From contig JAFXEF010000025.1 of NCBI GenBank assembly GCA_017520935.1, forward strand, positions 1 to 33,782: a DNA stretch of 33,782 nt, read 5' to 3'. The notes below the pieces were generated by a model. That model saw only the letters and a program-made list of their open reading frames with translations. It was not told the DNA's origin and made no database searches. Made by a program: the position numbers and the translations under genes. This stretch comes from Bacteroidaceae bacterium (GTDB lineage: Bacteria > Bacteroidota > Bacteroidia > Bacteroidales > Bacteroidaceae). Of this stretch, positions 25,948 through 33,743 are shown one piece after another (within the stretch, counting starts at the first letter, position 1; every line of letters starts with the position of its first letter).

Positions 25948-27261
25948 ATGGCTAAAGAGTTTTTCCCCGGAATCGGCAAGATTCATTATGAAGGCAAGGA
26001 GAGCAGGAACCCTATGGCATTCCGCTATTATGATGCCGAGAAGGTCATTCTAGGCAAGAAGATGAAAGATTGGCTCAAGTTCTCCATGGCATGGTGGCAC
26101 ACACTATGCGCTGAGGGAGGCGACCAGTTCGGTGGTGGCACCAAGGAGTTCCCTTGGAACACATCGGCCGACCCCATACAGGCTGCCAAGGACAAGATGG
26201 ATGCAGGCTTCGAATTCATGCAGAAGATTGGCATCGAGTACTATTGCTTCCATGATGTAGACCTCGTAAGCGAGGGAAACAGTATCGAGGAGTACGAGGC
26301 TAACCTCAAGGAGTTGGTAGCCTATGCCAAACAGAAGCAACAGGAGACGGGTATCAAGCTGCTATGGGGAACAGCCAACGTGTTCGGACACAAGCGCTAC
26401 ATGAACGGTGCAGCCACAAACCCCAACTTCGATGTGGTAGCACGTGCAGCCGTACAAATCAAGAACGCCATTGATGCCACTATCGAGTTGGGTGGACAGA
26501 ACTACGTATTCTGGGGCGGTCGCGAAGGCTACATGAGCCTGCTCAATACTGACCAGAAACGCGAGAAGGAACACCTTGCCATGATGCTCACCAAGGCTCG
26601 CGACTACGCTCGTGCCAAGGGATTCACCGGAACATTCCTCATTGAGCCCAAGCCCATGGAGCCCACCAAGCATCAGTACGATGTGGACACGGAGACTGTT
26701 ATCGGCTTCCTCAAGGCACACGGACTGGACAAGGACTTCAAGGTAAACATAGAGGTGAACCACGCCACATTGGCAGGCCACACCTTCGAGCACGAACTGG
26801 CCGTAGCTGTAGACAACGGCATGTTAGGCTCTATCGATGCCAACCGTGGCGACTATCAGAACGGTTGGGACACTGACCAATTCCCCATAGACAACTACGA
26901 ACTGACACAAGCCATGATACATATCATCCGTAACGGTGGATTCGGCAACGGTGGAACCAATTTCGATGCCAAGACACGTCGCAACTCGACCGATCTGGAA
27001 GACATCTTCATCGCTCACATTGCTGGCATGGATGCTATGGCACGCGCTTTGGAGTCGGCCGCGACCATGCTTGAGGAGTCGCCCTACAAGCAGATGCTGA
27101 AGGAGCGTTATGCATCGTTCGACAACGGGGAAGGCAAGGCCTTCGAAGAGGGTAAGCTCGGTATAGAAGAGCTTGTTGCCTATGCCAAGCAGCATGGTGA
27201 GCCTGCACAGATCAGTGGCAAGCAAGAGCTGTATGAGGCTATATTGAACATGTATTGTTGA
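25948..27261 (+). CDS. xylA: Xylose isomerase
   Basis: A 437-residue class II xylose isomerase interconverting D-xylose and D-xylulose with divalent metals in the cytoplasm. Motifs: [14 protein letters not shown], the catalytic His102 in [56 protein letters not shown] and [20 protein letters not shown]. Length and N-terminus ([17 protein letters not shown]) agree with Bacteroides-type enzymes. No xylulokinase or xylose transporter gene follows; the next gene, 16 bp on, is the mannose-1-phosphate guanylyltransferase. The probable promoter is at 25820-25848. An upstream GH43 gene on the same strand may supply pentose. Confidence 0.97.
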   Translation: MAKEFFPGIGKIHYEGKESRNPMAFRYYDAEKVILGKKMKDWLKFSMAWWHTLCAEGGDQFGGGTKEFPWNTSADPIQAAKDKMDAGFEFMQKIGIEYYCFHDVDLVSEGNSIEEYEANLKELVAYAKQKQQETGIKLLWGTANVFGHKRYMNGAATNPNFDVVARAAVQIKNAIDATIELGGQNYVFWGGREGYMSLLNTDQKREKEHLAMMLTKARDYARAKGFTGTFLIEPKPMEPTKHQYDVDTETVIGFLKAHGLDKDFKVNIEVNHATLAGHTFEHELAVAVDNGMLGSIDANRGDYQNGWDTDQFPIDNYELTQAMIHIIRNGGFGNGGTNFDAKTRRNSTDLEDIFIAHIAGMDAMARALESAATMLEESPYKQMLKERYASFDNGEGKAFEEGKLGIEELVAYAKQHGEPAQISGKQELYEAILNMYC

Positions 27262-27277
27262 TTACAAAAGATTTACT

Positions 27278-28342
27278 ATGATATCAGACAACAACCATTT
27301 GGTGATAATGGCAGGCGGCATAGGTAGCCGCTTCTGGCCGATGAGTACACAAGAGTGTCCCAAACAGTTTATTGATGTGATGGGATGTGGCCGTACCTTG
27401 ATACAGCTCACTGTTGACCGTTTTGAAGGAGTATGCCCTAAAGAGAACATCTGGGTCGTCACCTCAGACAAATATGCAGGCATTGTTCACGAGCAGCTTC
27501 CCGAGATACCTGAAAACAACATTCTCAAGGAGCCTTGCCGCCGTAATACCGCCCCCTGCATTGCTTACGTATGTTGGAAAATCAAAGCACGCAACCCTAA
27601 AGCTAATGTTGTAGTCACCCCGAGCGACCATGTGGTAATGAACGTCAAGGAGTTTCAGCGGGTTATCTCCTCGGCACTTGACTATACCCAGAACTCTGAT
27701 GCCATACTTACCCTGGGTATGAAGCCTACCCGCCCAGAAACGGGATATGGCTATATTGAGGCAGACCTCAGCAGTGCCTCGACATCGAACAGCGAGATTT
27801 ATCGCGTAGACTCTTTCAAAGAGAAGCCCGATGTGGAGACCGCAGAGCGATACATTCGTCAGAACAACTATTACTGGAATGCGGGTATCTTTATCTGGAA
27901 TGTCAATACTATCGTAAACGCTTTCCGCATCTACCAACCTGAGATAGCAGAGATATTCACCAACCTAATGCCCCACTTCTATACTCCAAGTGAGCAGCAG
28001 GAAATTGACACCCACTTCCCCGAATGCCCCAACATATCGGTAGACTATGCCATACTTGAGAAGTCCGACGAGATATATGTATTCCCAGCCGACTTCGGAT
28101 GGAGCGACCTCGGCACATGGGGATCTCTGCATGTGCAGATGAGTAAGGATCTCGCCGGTAACGTATGCATAGGGTCAGACATCAACATGTATGAAAGCCA
28201 CGACTGCATAGTACACACAATGCAAGAAAAGAAAGTTGTCATCATTGGGCTCAACGGCTATATCGTGGCAGAGAACAATGAGCAGCTTCTTATATGTAAA
28301 TTTGAGGACGAACAGCGCATCAAGAAGTTCTCGGACCAATAA
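27278..28342 (+). CDS. manC: Mannose-1-phosphate guanylyltransferase
   Basis: A 354-residue nucleotidyltransferase making GDP-mannose from mannose-1-phosphate and GTP, the precursor of GDP-fucose and mannosylated glycans. The nucleotide signature GGIGSRFWPMS, then PKQF, is at about 13-31. EPCRRNTAPCIAY, VTPSDHVV, GYGYIEAD, EKPDVETAERYI, YYWNAGIFIWNV and FGWSDLGTWGSL follow. The chain ends after the short beta-helix-like tail and lacks the C-terminal isomerase (cupin) domain of the roughly 480-residue bifunctional enzymes. It begins 16 bp after xylA, so the two are probably co-transcribed despite separate pathways. A strong terminator follows at 28392-28437. Confidence 0.94.
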   Translation: MISDNNHLVIMAGGIGSRFWPMSTQECPKQFIDVMGCGRTLIQLTVDRFEGVCPKENIWVVTSDKYAGIVHEQLPEIPENNILKEPCRRNTAPCIAYVCWKIKARNPKANVVVTPSDHVVMNVKEFQRVISSALDYTQNSDAILTLGMKPTRPETGYGYIEADLSSASTSNSEIYRVDSFKEKPDVETAERYIRQNNYYWNAGIFIWNVNTIVNAFRIYQPEIAEIFTNLMPHFYTPSEQQEIDTHFPECPNISVDYAILEKSDEIYVFPADFGWSDLGTWGSLHVQMSKDLAGNVCIGSDINMYESHDCIVHTMQEKKVVIIGLNGYIVAENNEQLLICKFEDEQRIKKFSDQ

Positions 28343-28391
28343 CTCTTACTCGAGTTTCGCAAGCTCAACTCTTAGGGAACAACTCTTATAT

Positions 28392-28437
28392 ATAAAAGGA
28401 ATGCGGGTGGCTGATTGGCCACCCGCATTCCTTTTAT
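28392..28437. terminator. Bidirectional terminator between manC and gcvPB
   Basis: A perfect 20-bp stem (28392-28411 with 28418-28437) and 6-nt loop. The GC-rich top and the AAAA/TTTT base serve both strands. It stops rightward transcription 50 bp past manC and leftward transcription 20 bp past gcvPB. Confidence 0.9.
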
Positions 28438-28456
28438 GACAAGATCAATAGACCAT

Positions 28457-29971
28457 TCAACACAGGTCACGATACTTGATCAACGGATTCTTGGCTGCAG
28501 TAGTCTCGTCGAGACGGCGTACTGGTGTAGTGTGTGGAGCTGTCTTCACCATGTCAGGGTCGGCCAGCGCCTCTTCGGCTACACGGTGCATGATGTCGAT
28601 GAAGTCGTCGAGCGTCTCTTTCGATTCGGTCTCCGTGGGCTCTATCATGATGCTTTGATGAAATAGCAGCGGGAAGTAGATGGTAGGAGCATGGTAGCCA
28701 TAGTCAAGCAAACGCTTGGCTATGTCGAGTGTGGTGACACCGGTGCTCTTGTCGGCCAAACCGTCGAAGACAAACTCGTGCTTACATACCGTATCTACAG
28801 GAAGATAATAGGCATCGCGCAGACTCTCCTTCACATAATTGGCATTGAGCGTGGCGATGGGACCCACATGCTTGATATCCTTGCCGAGGCTGAGGATATA
28901 GGTATAGGCTTTCATCACAACACCGAAGTTACCCATGAAGGCAGCCACACGGCCACAAGAATTGCCGAATTGACAAATACCACCCGAATGGTTACTTTCC
29001 ACCTTCATCTTTCCACTTTTCACTTTATATTTGCCATCGACAAATACTACTCTGGGGTTGGGCAGGCAATCTACCAGATGGGCAGCCACACCTACGGGAC
29101 CGCTACCAGGACCGCCACCACCATGGGGTGTAGAGAAGGTCTTATGCAGATTGATATGCATGATATCGAAGCCCATATCGCCGGGACGCGATGCACCGAG
29201 CATGGGGTTGAGGTTGGCTCCGTCATAGTAGAGCAGGCCACCGGCTTCGTGCACGAGGTGGGCAATCTCTACCACCTGGGTCTCGTAGATACCGAGCGTA
29301 TTGGGGTTGGTCATCATGATGCCGGCAACCGTATCGTCGAGCAAGCCTTTGAGGTCGTTAGTATCAACAGTACCATTGGCAGTCGACTTCACCTCTACAA
29401 TTTCGAGCCCGCAAACAGCGGCACTGGCAGGGTTGGTGCCGTGGGCGCTATCGGGAACAATGACACGTGTACGCTTGGTGTCGCCACGCAACAGGTGGTA
29501 CTGGCGCATCACCATGAGTCCGGTGAGTTCACCATGTGCACCGGCAAAGGGTGTCAGCGTAAAGTCGGCCAGTCCGGTAAGTTCGCTCAGCACACGTGCC
29601 GTATGATAGTAGATGGCGAGTGCTCCCTGCACGCTCTCCTCGCTCTGCAAAGGATGCAAACCGCAGAAAGCCGGATGGTGGGCTATCTCCTCATTGATCT
29701 TGGGGTTGTATTTCATAGTGCAACTACCCAAGGGATAGAAGCCTGTCTCCACACCGAAGTTCTTGTTCGACACGTTGGTGTAGTGGCGTACCACATCCAG
29801 TTCGCTCACCTCGGGAAGCTCTGCAGGAGTCTCACGAAGCAAGTTTTTCGCGATGCCTGAAGCCTCCTCAGAGAGGGATGAGGTGAGGCCTTCCCATTCT
29901 GACTTCGGGAGGCTATAGCCTACACGTCCTTCACGTGAAATCTCAAATATCAGCTTATCGTAGTATTTCAT
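28457..29971 (-). CDS. gcvPB: Glycine dehydrogenase (decarboxylating) subunit 2
   Basis: A 504-residue C-terminal half of the split P-protein, which decarboxylates glycine with PLP and hands the aminomethyl group to lipoyl-GcvH. The PLP lysine is Lys277 in HINLHKTFSTPHGGGGPG. GSCTMKYNPKINE (about 82-94), PFAGAHGELTG and DSAHGTNPASA are family marks. Its ATG overlaps the gcvPA stop (ATGA), indicating translational coupling. Residues about 314-338 (KYKVKSGKMKVESN then HSGGICQFGNS) replace the short stretch expected before RVAAFMGNFGV and look like an in-frame insertion. The frame continues normally on both sides, so the gene is probably functional. It is the last gene of the glycine-cleavage operon. 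Confidence 0.94.
   Translation of the reverse strand: MKYYDKLIFEISREGRVGYSLPKSEWEGLTSSLSEEASGIAKNLLRETPAELPEVSELDVVRHYTNVSNKNFGVETGFYPLGSCTMKYNPKINEEIAHHPAFCGLHPLQSEESVQGALAIYYHTARVLSELTGLADFTLTPFAGAHGELTGLMVMRQYHLLRGDTKRTRVIVPDSAHGTNPASAAVCGLEIVEVKSTANGTVDTNDLKGLLDDTVAGIMMTNPNTLGIYETQVVEIAHLVHEAGGLLYYDGANLNPMLGASRPGDMGFDIMHINLHKTFSTPHGGGGPGSGPVGVAAHLVDCLPNPRVVFVDGKYKVKSGKMKVESNHSGGICQFGNSCGRVAAFMGNFGVVMKAYTYILSLGKDIKHVGPIATLNANYVKESLRDAYYLPVDTVCKHEFVFDGLADKSTGVTTLDIAKRLLDYGYHAPTIYFPLLFHQSIMIEPTETESKETLDDFIDIMHRVAEEALADPDMVKTAPHTTPVRRLDETTAAKNPLIKYRDLC
28958..29032 (-). repeat. Low-complexity in-frame insertion in gcvPB
   Basis: The coding strand begins AAAGTGAAAAGTGGAAAG and repeats a G/A-rich AAAGTG-like motif several times, unlike the even codon use around it. 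Such GTGAAAAGT runs are familiar in Bacteroidales intergenic DNA, so this may be a repeat fragment captured in frame. The boundary positions are approximate. Confidence 0.4.
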
Positions 29972-31314
29972 AGCTTTGCCTCCTTTACCAGTTTTACAAG
30001 TTCGTCAATCTGCCCTTTGGTGCGCTTCTCTGTTGCGCAGAAGAGGATGCAGTCGTCCATACCCTCACGATAGTCGCCCAGAGCGATACCGGCCATGTAG
30101 CCCTGCTCGGCCAATTGTGCTTGCAGAGCCTTGACGGGCAGAGTGGTACGCAGGGCAAACTCCTTGAGGAAGGGAGCATTGGGGAATGCGGGGACAAAGA
30201 GCCCAGTCTTCACCAACTCGTCGTGAAGGTAGTGGGCAGCACCGTAGCTCTGCTCGTTCACCTCACGCAAACCCTGCTTGCCCATCAGTGCAAGGTAAAT
30301 GGTGATGTGCAGTGCCATGAGCGACTGGTTGGAGCAGATGTTGCTGTTGGCCTTCTCACGACGTATATGTTGCTCGCGAGCCTGCAATGTGAGCACAAAG
30401 GCACGCTTGCCGTCAACGTCCTTGGTAGCACCCACGATACGTCCGGGTAATTTGCGCACCAGCTCCTTGCGGCATGCGAGGAAACCCACATAGGGACCGC
30501 CGAAGCTGAGGGGTATACCTAAGGGCTGTCCGTCGCCACAAGCGATATCGGCACCCCATTCGGCAGGAGTCTTCAGTACCGCCAATGCCGAGGGGTCGCA
30601 ATGCATAATCATAAGAGCCTTGGCGGCATGTATGTCGTCGGCAAAGCCCGTGTAATCCTCAATGATGCCATAGTGGTTGGGCGAGCCTACGAGCACGCCT
30701 GCCACATCGCCCTCGGCCAGCATGGCCTGCATGGCAGTGCGGTCGGTATACCCGTCCGTTTCCGGGATGAGGTCCACCTCGATACCTTTATACTTGGCAT
30801 AGGTGCCAATAATAGTAATGAGCGTAGGGTTCAGTGTAGCCGATACGAGTACGCGGTTCTTCTTCTTGGCCTGTGCCACCGCCATGAAGAGTGCCTCCAC
30901 AGCAGCTGTAGCACCATCATACATCGAGGCATTGGTGCAGTCCATGCCCGTGAGTTCGCAGATGTGGCTCTGATATTCGAAGATATATTGCAAGGTGCCT
31001 TGCGATATCTCCGGTTGGTAGGGGGTATAGGCAGTGAGAAACTCGCTGCGTGAGAGCAGCGCATCGATGACCGACGGTGTGTAGTGGTCGTATGCACCAC
31101 CACCGGCAAAGATTACCTGCTGCCGGTTCTTGTCGCCCAAGGCCTTGAAGTAGGCACGTATCTCCTCTTCCGACATGGCTTCGGGCAGGTCATACTCTTT
31201 CTGCAAGCGTACGCTTGCTGGGATATCGGCAAAGAGGTCGTCAATGCTGCTGACGCCAATCTTGTCGAGCATCTGACGAATATCGTCAGGAGTGTGGGGA
31301 ATGTATTTGTTCAT
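29968..31314 (-). CDS. gcvPA: Glycine dehydrogenase (decarboxylating) subunit 1
   Basis: A 448-residue N-terminal half of the split P-protein; with GcvPB it forms the active enzyme. YIPHTPDDIRQMLDKIGV at the N-terminus, FAGGGAYDHYTPSVIDALL, TAYTPYQPEISQGTLQYIFE, GMDCTNASMYDGATAAVEA and SFGGPYVGF, then REQHIRREKANSNICSNQ, are characteristic. It carries no PLP lysine of its own, as expected. It overlaps gcvPB by 4 bp and follows gcvH after 177 bp occupied mostly by an interspersed repeat. I recall split P-proteins in Prevotella-type genomes and a fused GcvP in B. thetaiotaomicron, which hints at lineage. Confidence 0.95.
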   Translation of the reverse strand: MNKYIPHTPDDIRQMLDKIGVSSIDDLFADIPASVRLQKEYDLPEAMSEEEIRAYFKALGDKNRQQVIFAGGGAYDHYTPSVIDALLSRSEFLTAYTPYQPEISQGTLQYIFEYQSHICELTGMDCTNASMYDGATAAVEALFMAVAQAKKKNRVLVSATLNPTLITIIGTYAKYKGIEVDLIPETDGYTDRTAMQAMLAEGDVAGVLVGSPNHYGIIEDYTGFADDIHAAKALMIMHCDPSALAVLKTPAEWGADIACGDGQPLGIPLSFGGPYVGFLACRKELVRKLPGRIVGATKDVDGKRAFVLTLQAREQHIRREKANSNICSNQSLMALHITIYLALMGKQGLREVNEQSYGAAHYLHDELVKTGLFVPAFPNAPFLKEFALRTTLPVKALQAQLAEQGYMAGIALGDYREGMDDCILFCATEKRTKGQIDELVKLVKEAKL

Positions 31315-31321
31315 GGTAAAT

Positions 31322-31443
31322 GAGGCCTCCCCTAACCCCTCCCGACCTTTAGGTCGACACCCAAAGCGTCAGCCTTGCTATTAAGCCGAAGGGGCCGAAG
31401 TCAAGGAGGGGAACTCCACACCTAAAGAAGAGGTTAGGAGAGC
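31322..31443 (-). repeat. Interspersed repeat copy 1, between gcvH and gcvPA
   Basis: Contains the cores ACCTTTAGGTCGACACCC and GAAGGGGCCGAAGTC. Its ends (TCCCCTAACCCCT near 31328 and AGAGGTTAGGAGA near 31430) are imperfectly complementary (11 of 13), so the transcript could fold back. It is non-coding and lies inside the operon mRNA. Confidence 0.65.
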
Positions 31444-31491
31444 TTATTTGGTTACAATATAGATAGTTGCAGCGATGTGCGAGAAGACCCC

Positions 31492-31869
31492 TTACTCGCA
31501 GATCTTCTCGTATGCAGCCGCATCGAGCAGGGCGTCCACTTCTGAGGGGTCAGCAAGTTCCACCTTGATAATCCAGTTCTCGTAGGCATCCTGATTGATG
31601 AGTTCGGGCGATGCCTCCAGCTCGCTGTTAATTTCGATGATGGTTCCGCTTACGGGAGAATACAGGTCGCTGGCAGCCTTCACGCTTTCCACAGCACCAA
31701 ACTCCTCGCCCTTGCTGATTTCGTCACCTTCTGAAGGGAGGTCCACATACACGATATCGCCCAGTGAGTGCTGTGCATAGTCACTGATACCGATGATACC
31801 TACATTACCTTCTACTTTGACCCATTCGTGTGAGTCGGCATACTTGATGCCTTCAATTACTTTGCTCAT
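31492..31869 (-). CDS. gcvH: Glycine cleavage system H protein
   Basis: A 125-residue lipoyl carrier that shuttles the aminomethyl group between the P-, T- and L-proteins. The lipoylated lysine is Lys64 in the motif GAVESVKAASD. HEWVKVEGNVGIIGISDYAQ, LGDIVYVDLPSEGD and SPVSGTIIEINSEL complete the fold. Normal length. It lies between gcvT (78 bp upstream) and gcvPA (177 bp downstream), with an interspersed repeat in each spacer. Confidence 0.97.
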   Translation of the reverse strand: MSKVIEGIKYADSHEWVKVEGNVGIIGISDYAQHSLGDIVYVDLPSEGDEISKGEEFGAVESVKAASDLYSPVSGTIIEINSELEASPELINQDAYENWIIKVELADPSEVDALLDAAAYEKICE

Positions 31870-31886
31870 AATGTTGTTAATTTAAC

Positions 31887-31945
31887 GGCCTCCCCTTCCC
31901 CTCCCAACCTTTAGGTCGAGGTCAAGTAGGGGTTAGGGGAATCCC
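31887..31945 (-). repeat. Interspersed repeat copy 2, between gcvT and gcvH
   Basis: A shorter relative of the 31322-31443 element: CCTCCCCTTCCCCTCCC, then AACCTTTAGGTCGAG, then GTCAAGTAGGGGTTAGGGG. The opposing C-rich and G-rich ends can pair. Confidence 0.6.
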
Positions 31946-31947
31946 CT

Positions 31948-33042
31948 TTATTTCTTATAATTCTTCTGATAAAACTTCTTCTTCACTACCTTGCCGGCAA
32001 AGGTCTTCTTGCGGATGCGTACCTCCACAGGAGTCTCCAGTGCGCTGTAGCGGGCATCGATGAGCGCCATACATACGCTCTTGTCCACCGAGAGGCAGTG
32101 GTAGCCTGTGGTCACGGTACCTATCTCCTCGCCCTCCACCTCAATGGGGTATCCGGCACGAGGGATGGCGCGGTCAATCAGCTCAATGCCCACCACCTTC
32201 TTCTTCAACCCCAGCGCCTTCTGTTCGGCCAAGGCGTTCTTACCGATAAACTCCTCCTTGTCGAGTTTGACGAAGATGCCCAGCCCGGCTTCTATCGGGG
32301 TGATATCGTCATTCAACTCGTGTCCGTAGAGCGGAAGAGCTACCTCGAAGCGCAGGGTATCGCGGCAACCGAGTCCGCAGGGAGCCACCTCGCCCGAAGC
32401 GACGAGCGCGTCCCATACCTTATTTATATAGCCGTGCGAGCCATACAGTTCGAAACCGTCTTCGCCCGTATAGCCGGTGCGGCTGGCGATGATGGTCTCA
32501 CCCTCCACCTCTATCTCCTTGAAGGTGTAGAATGCCAAGTCACCCACCGCAAGGCCGAGCAGACGCTCCACCACCTCTTCGCTCTTGGGACCCTGCACAG
32601 CCACCTGACCGTAGCGGTCCGACAGGTTGTCGATGACCACATCATAGTCCTTGCTCTTCTCCACTATCCAAGCATGATCCTTTTCAATATTCGAGGCGTT
32701 CACCACAAGCAGATACCTCTTCTCACCCATAGCATATACGAGCAGGTCATCCACGCTGCCGCCATTGGGGTAACACATGATGCCATAGTAAATCTTGCCG
32801 TAGGGCGCATCGGTGATATCGTTGGTGAAGATATGGTTTACAAATCGCTCCGCATCGGGGCCGCTGACAAATATCTCGCCCATGTGCGACACATCGAACA
32901 CACCGCAAGTCTCACGCACAGCGTGATGCTCTTCCTTAATGCTTGAATATTCGATGGGCATGTCAAATCCGCCGAAGGGGCTCATCTTGGCTCCGAGAGC
33001 CACGTGTTTGTCGTGCAGACAAGTTCGTTTCAGTTCTTCCAT
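31948..33042 (-). CDS. gcvT: Glycine cleavage system T protein (aminomethyltransferase)
   Basis: A 364-residue tetrahydrofolate-dependent aminomethyltransferase that releases ammonia and forms methylene-THF from aminomethyl-lipoyl-GcvH. CLHDKHVALGAKMSPFGGFD, GVFDVSHMGEI, the folate-site region GGSVDDLLVY (Asp98/Asp99), SRTGYTGEDGFELY, GLGCRDTLRFE and PIEAGLG...VKLDKEEFIG are conserved. The frame is open upstream to 33147, but the promoter at 33075-33106 lies in that extension. An ATG at 33063 would sit almost at the RNA start. I take the ATG at 33042 (MEELKRTCL), which matches the family N-terminus and length. It is the first gene of the operon. Confidence 0.95.
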   Translation of the reverse strand: MEELKRTCLHDKHVALGAKMSPFGGFDMPIEYSSIKEEHHAVRETCGVFDVSHMGEIFVSGPDAERFVNHIFTNDITDAPYGKIYYGIMCYPNGGSVDDLLVYAMGEKRYLLVVNASNIEKDHAWIVEKSKDYDVVIDNLSDRYGQVAVQGPKSEEVVERLLGLAVGDLAFYTFKEIEVEGETIIASRTGYTGEDGFELYGSHGYINKVWDALVASGEVAPCGLGCRDTLRFEVALPLYGHELNDDITPIEAGLGIFVKLDKEEFIGKNALAEQKALGLKKKVVGIELIDRAIPRAGYPIEVEGEEIGTVTTGYHCLSVDKSVCMALIDARYSALETPVEVRIRKKTFAGKVVKKKFYQKNYKK

Positions 33043-33074
33043 GGTACAATGTTCAGATTTCATTTCTTTGTCTG

Positions 33075-33106
33075 CAAATTTAGTGCAAGGCGAGCGAAAA
33101 AACAAT
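33075..33106 (-). promoter_or_regulatory. Promoter of the glycine-cleavage operon
   Basis: ATTG (33106-33103), 20 nt, TAAATTTG (33082-33075) on the minus strand, with the extension CTCGCCTTGCACTAA shared with the glycosyltransferase promoter. The predicted leader is only about 25 nt, so there is no room for a glycine riboswitch before gcvT. Confidence 0.7.
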
Positions 33107-33124
33107 ACTTGATATTGATTTTTT

Positions 33125-33175
33125 GACTTCGGCCCCTTCGATTTCATCTTCGGGTGTCGACCTAAAGGTTCTTGG
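33125..33175 (+). repeat. Interspersed repeat copy 3, inverted, upstream of gcvT
   Basis: The reverse complement carries both cores of the 31322-31443 element (ACCTTTAGGTCGACACCC and GAAGGGGCCGAAGTC) with a shorter stretch between them. It lies about 20 bp upstream of the operon's -33 box. Confidence 0.65.
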
Positions 33176-33232
33176 ATAAACCAAGCGCAAGCATTCCGAG
33201 CCGCCGCCTAAATTCTGTATTCGTAAAACGAA

Positions 33233-33299
33233 CCGAGGGTGCTGAGGTAGGGGTCTCTGCCCCCCTTGAAACTATTGCGGGTCATAGACCCTGATACTC
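33233..33299. repeat. 67-bp direct repeat, copy 1
   Basis: Starts CCGAGGGTGCTGAGGTAGGG and ends GGGTCATAGACCCTGATACTC. Related to 33558-33623 over its whole length with scattered changes. It contains the small inverted repeat GGGTC-ATA-GACCC. Confidence 0.7.
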
Positions 33300-33303
33300 G
33301 TTA

Positions 33304-33328
33304 ACGGCGGATAAGGCATATCCGCCGT
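33304..33328. repeat. Hairpin with 10-bp arms
   Basis: ACGGCGGATA (33304-33313) and TATCCGCCGT (33319-33328) pair perfectly across a 5-nt loop, directly after direct-repeat copy 1. There is no T-run, so it is not an obvious terminator. Confidence 0.65.
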
Positions 33329-33541
33329 GACGGACACTCAAACTTGAGGTGACGATGAACCACCGCCTCTCAACAGGTGTGTTCGAGTGGATTGTGAAGT
33401 GATCATTCTTCTTGGGATTTCCATCAATACCCGCTTTACTGAGACGCAACCTTCCGGTGGCATCTCTTTTTTCTTCGCCTTATCCGCTTTTATTGGTGTC
33501 CGATAAAAATCGCTTAACCTAAGAATAATGTGCTTCGTTCC
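33329..33541. other. Gene-free stretch between the direct repeats
   Basis: An open minus-strand frame of 95 codons (33338-33625) crosses this region and runs through direct-repeat copy 2. It has no family features and I do not call it a gene. With the repeats on either side, the segment could be a small non-autonomous element or a decayed remnant. Confidence 0.35.
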
Positions 33542-33562
33542 CTCGGATATACAATATCCGAG
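33542..33562. repeat. Hairpin with 9-bp arms
   Basis: CTCGGATAT (33542-33550) and ATATCCGAG (33554-33562) pair perfectly across a 3-nt loop, overlapping the start of direct-repeat copy 2. Confidence 0.65.
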
Positions 33563-33623
33563 AGTCTTGAGGTAGGGGTATCTGACCCTTTGAAGGCATC
33601 GCGGGTCATAGAGCCTGATACTC
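33558..33623. repeat. 67-bp direct repeat, copy 2
   Basis: Starts CCGAGAGTCTTGAGGTAGGG and ends GGGTCATAGAGCCTGATACTC; the partner is 33233-33299, in the same orientation and 325 bp away. Confidence 0.7.
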
Positions 33624-33631
33624 AAAAGAGG

Positions 33632-33727
33632 ACATTTTTGCAGCCCAGTTGGGAAACATTTGCAGCCTAACTGGTGCGCAGATTTCCAGCCTTGAAATCA
33701 CTGCCATTTTTCGGTAGGTAAACTCGG
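33632..33727. repeat. Array D: three to four 24-bp units
   Basis: Units start at 33632, 33656, 33680 and, weakly, 33704: ACATTTTTGCAGCCC, ACATTTGCAGCCTA, AGATTTCCAGCCTT and CCATTTTTCGGTAG, each at the same 24-bp phase. The first three are convincing. The layout resembles arrays A-C but the sequence is unrelated. Confidence 0.5.
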
Positions 33728-33743
33728 TAAACTCGGTCAACTC
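33717..33743. repeat. Three 9-bp tandem units
   Basis: GGTAAACTC, GGTAAACTC, GGTCAACTC in direct succession. No gene is seen from here to the end of the window. Confidence 0.6.

Noticed and set aside
28691..29860. Long open frame (389 codons) on the plus strand
   Set aside because: Antisense to gcvPB, whose motifs are unmistakable; the plus-strand product has a His/Gly/Thr-rich composition typical of a shadow frame.
32098..32946. Open frame (282 codons) on the plus strand
   Set aside because: Antisense to gcvT, with no recognisable domains.
33043..33075. Glycine riboswitch before gcvT
   Set aside because: The promoter position leaves a leader of about 25 nt, too short for any glycine aptamer.
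33338..33625. Minus-strand frame of 95 codons near the right edge
   Set aside because: It runs through a direct repeat and a perfect hairpin, and its basic, Ser/Arg-rich product has no family features. Treated as non-coding repeat DNA.
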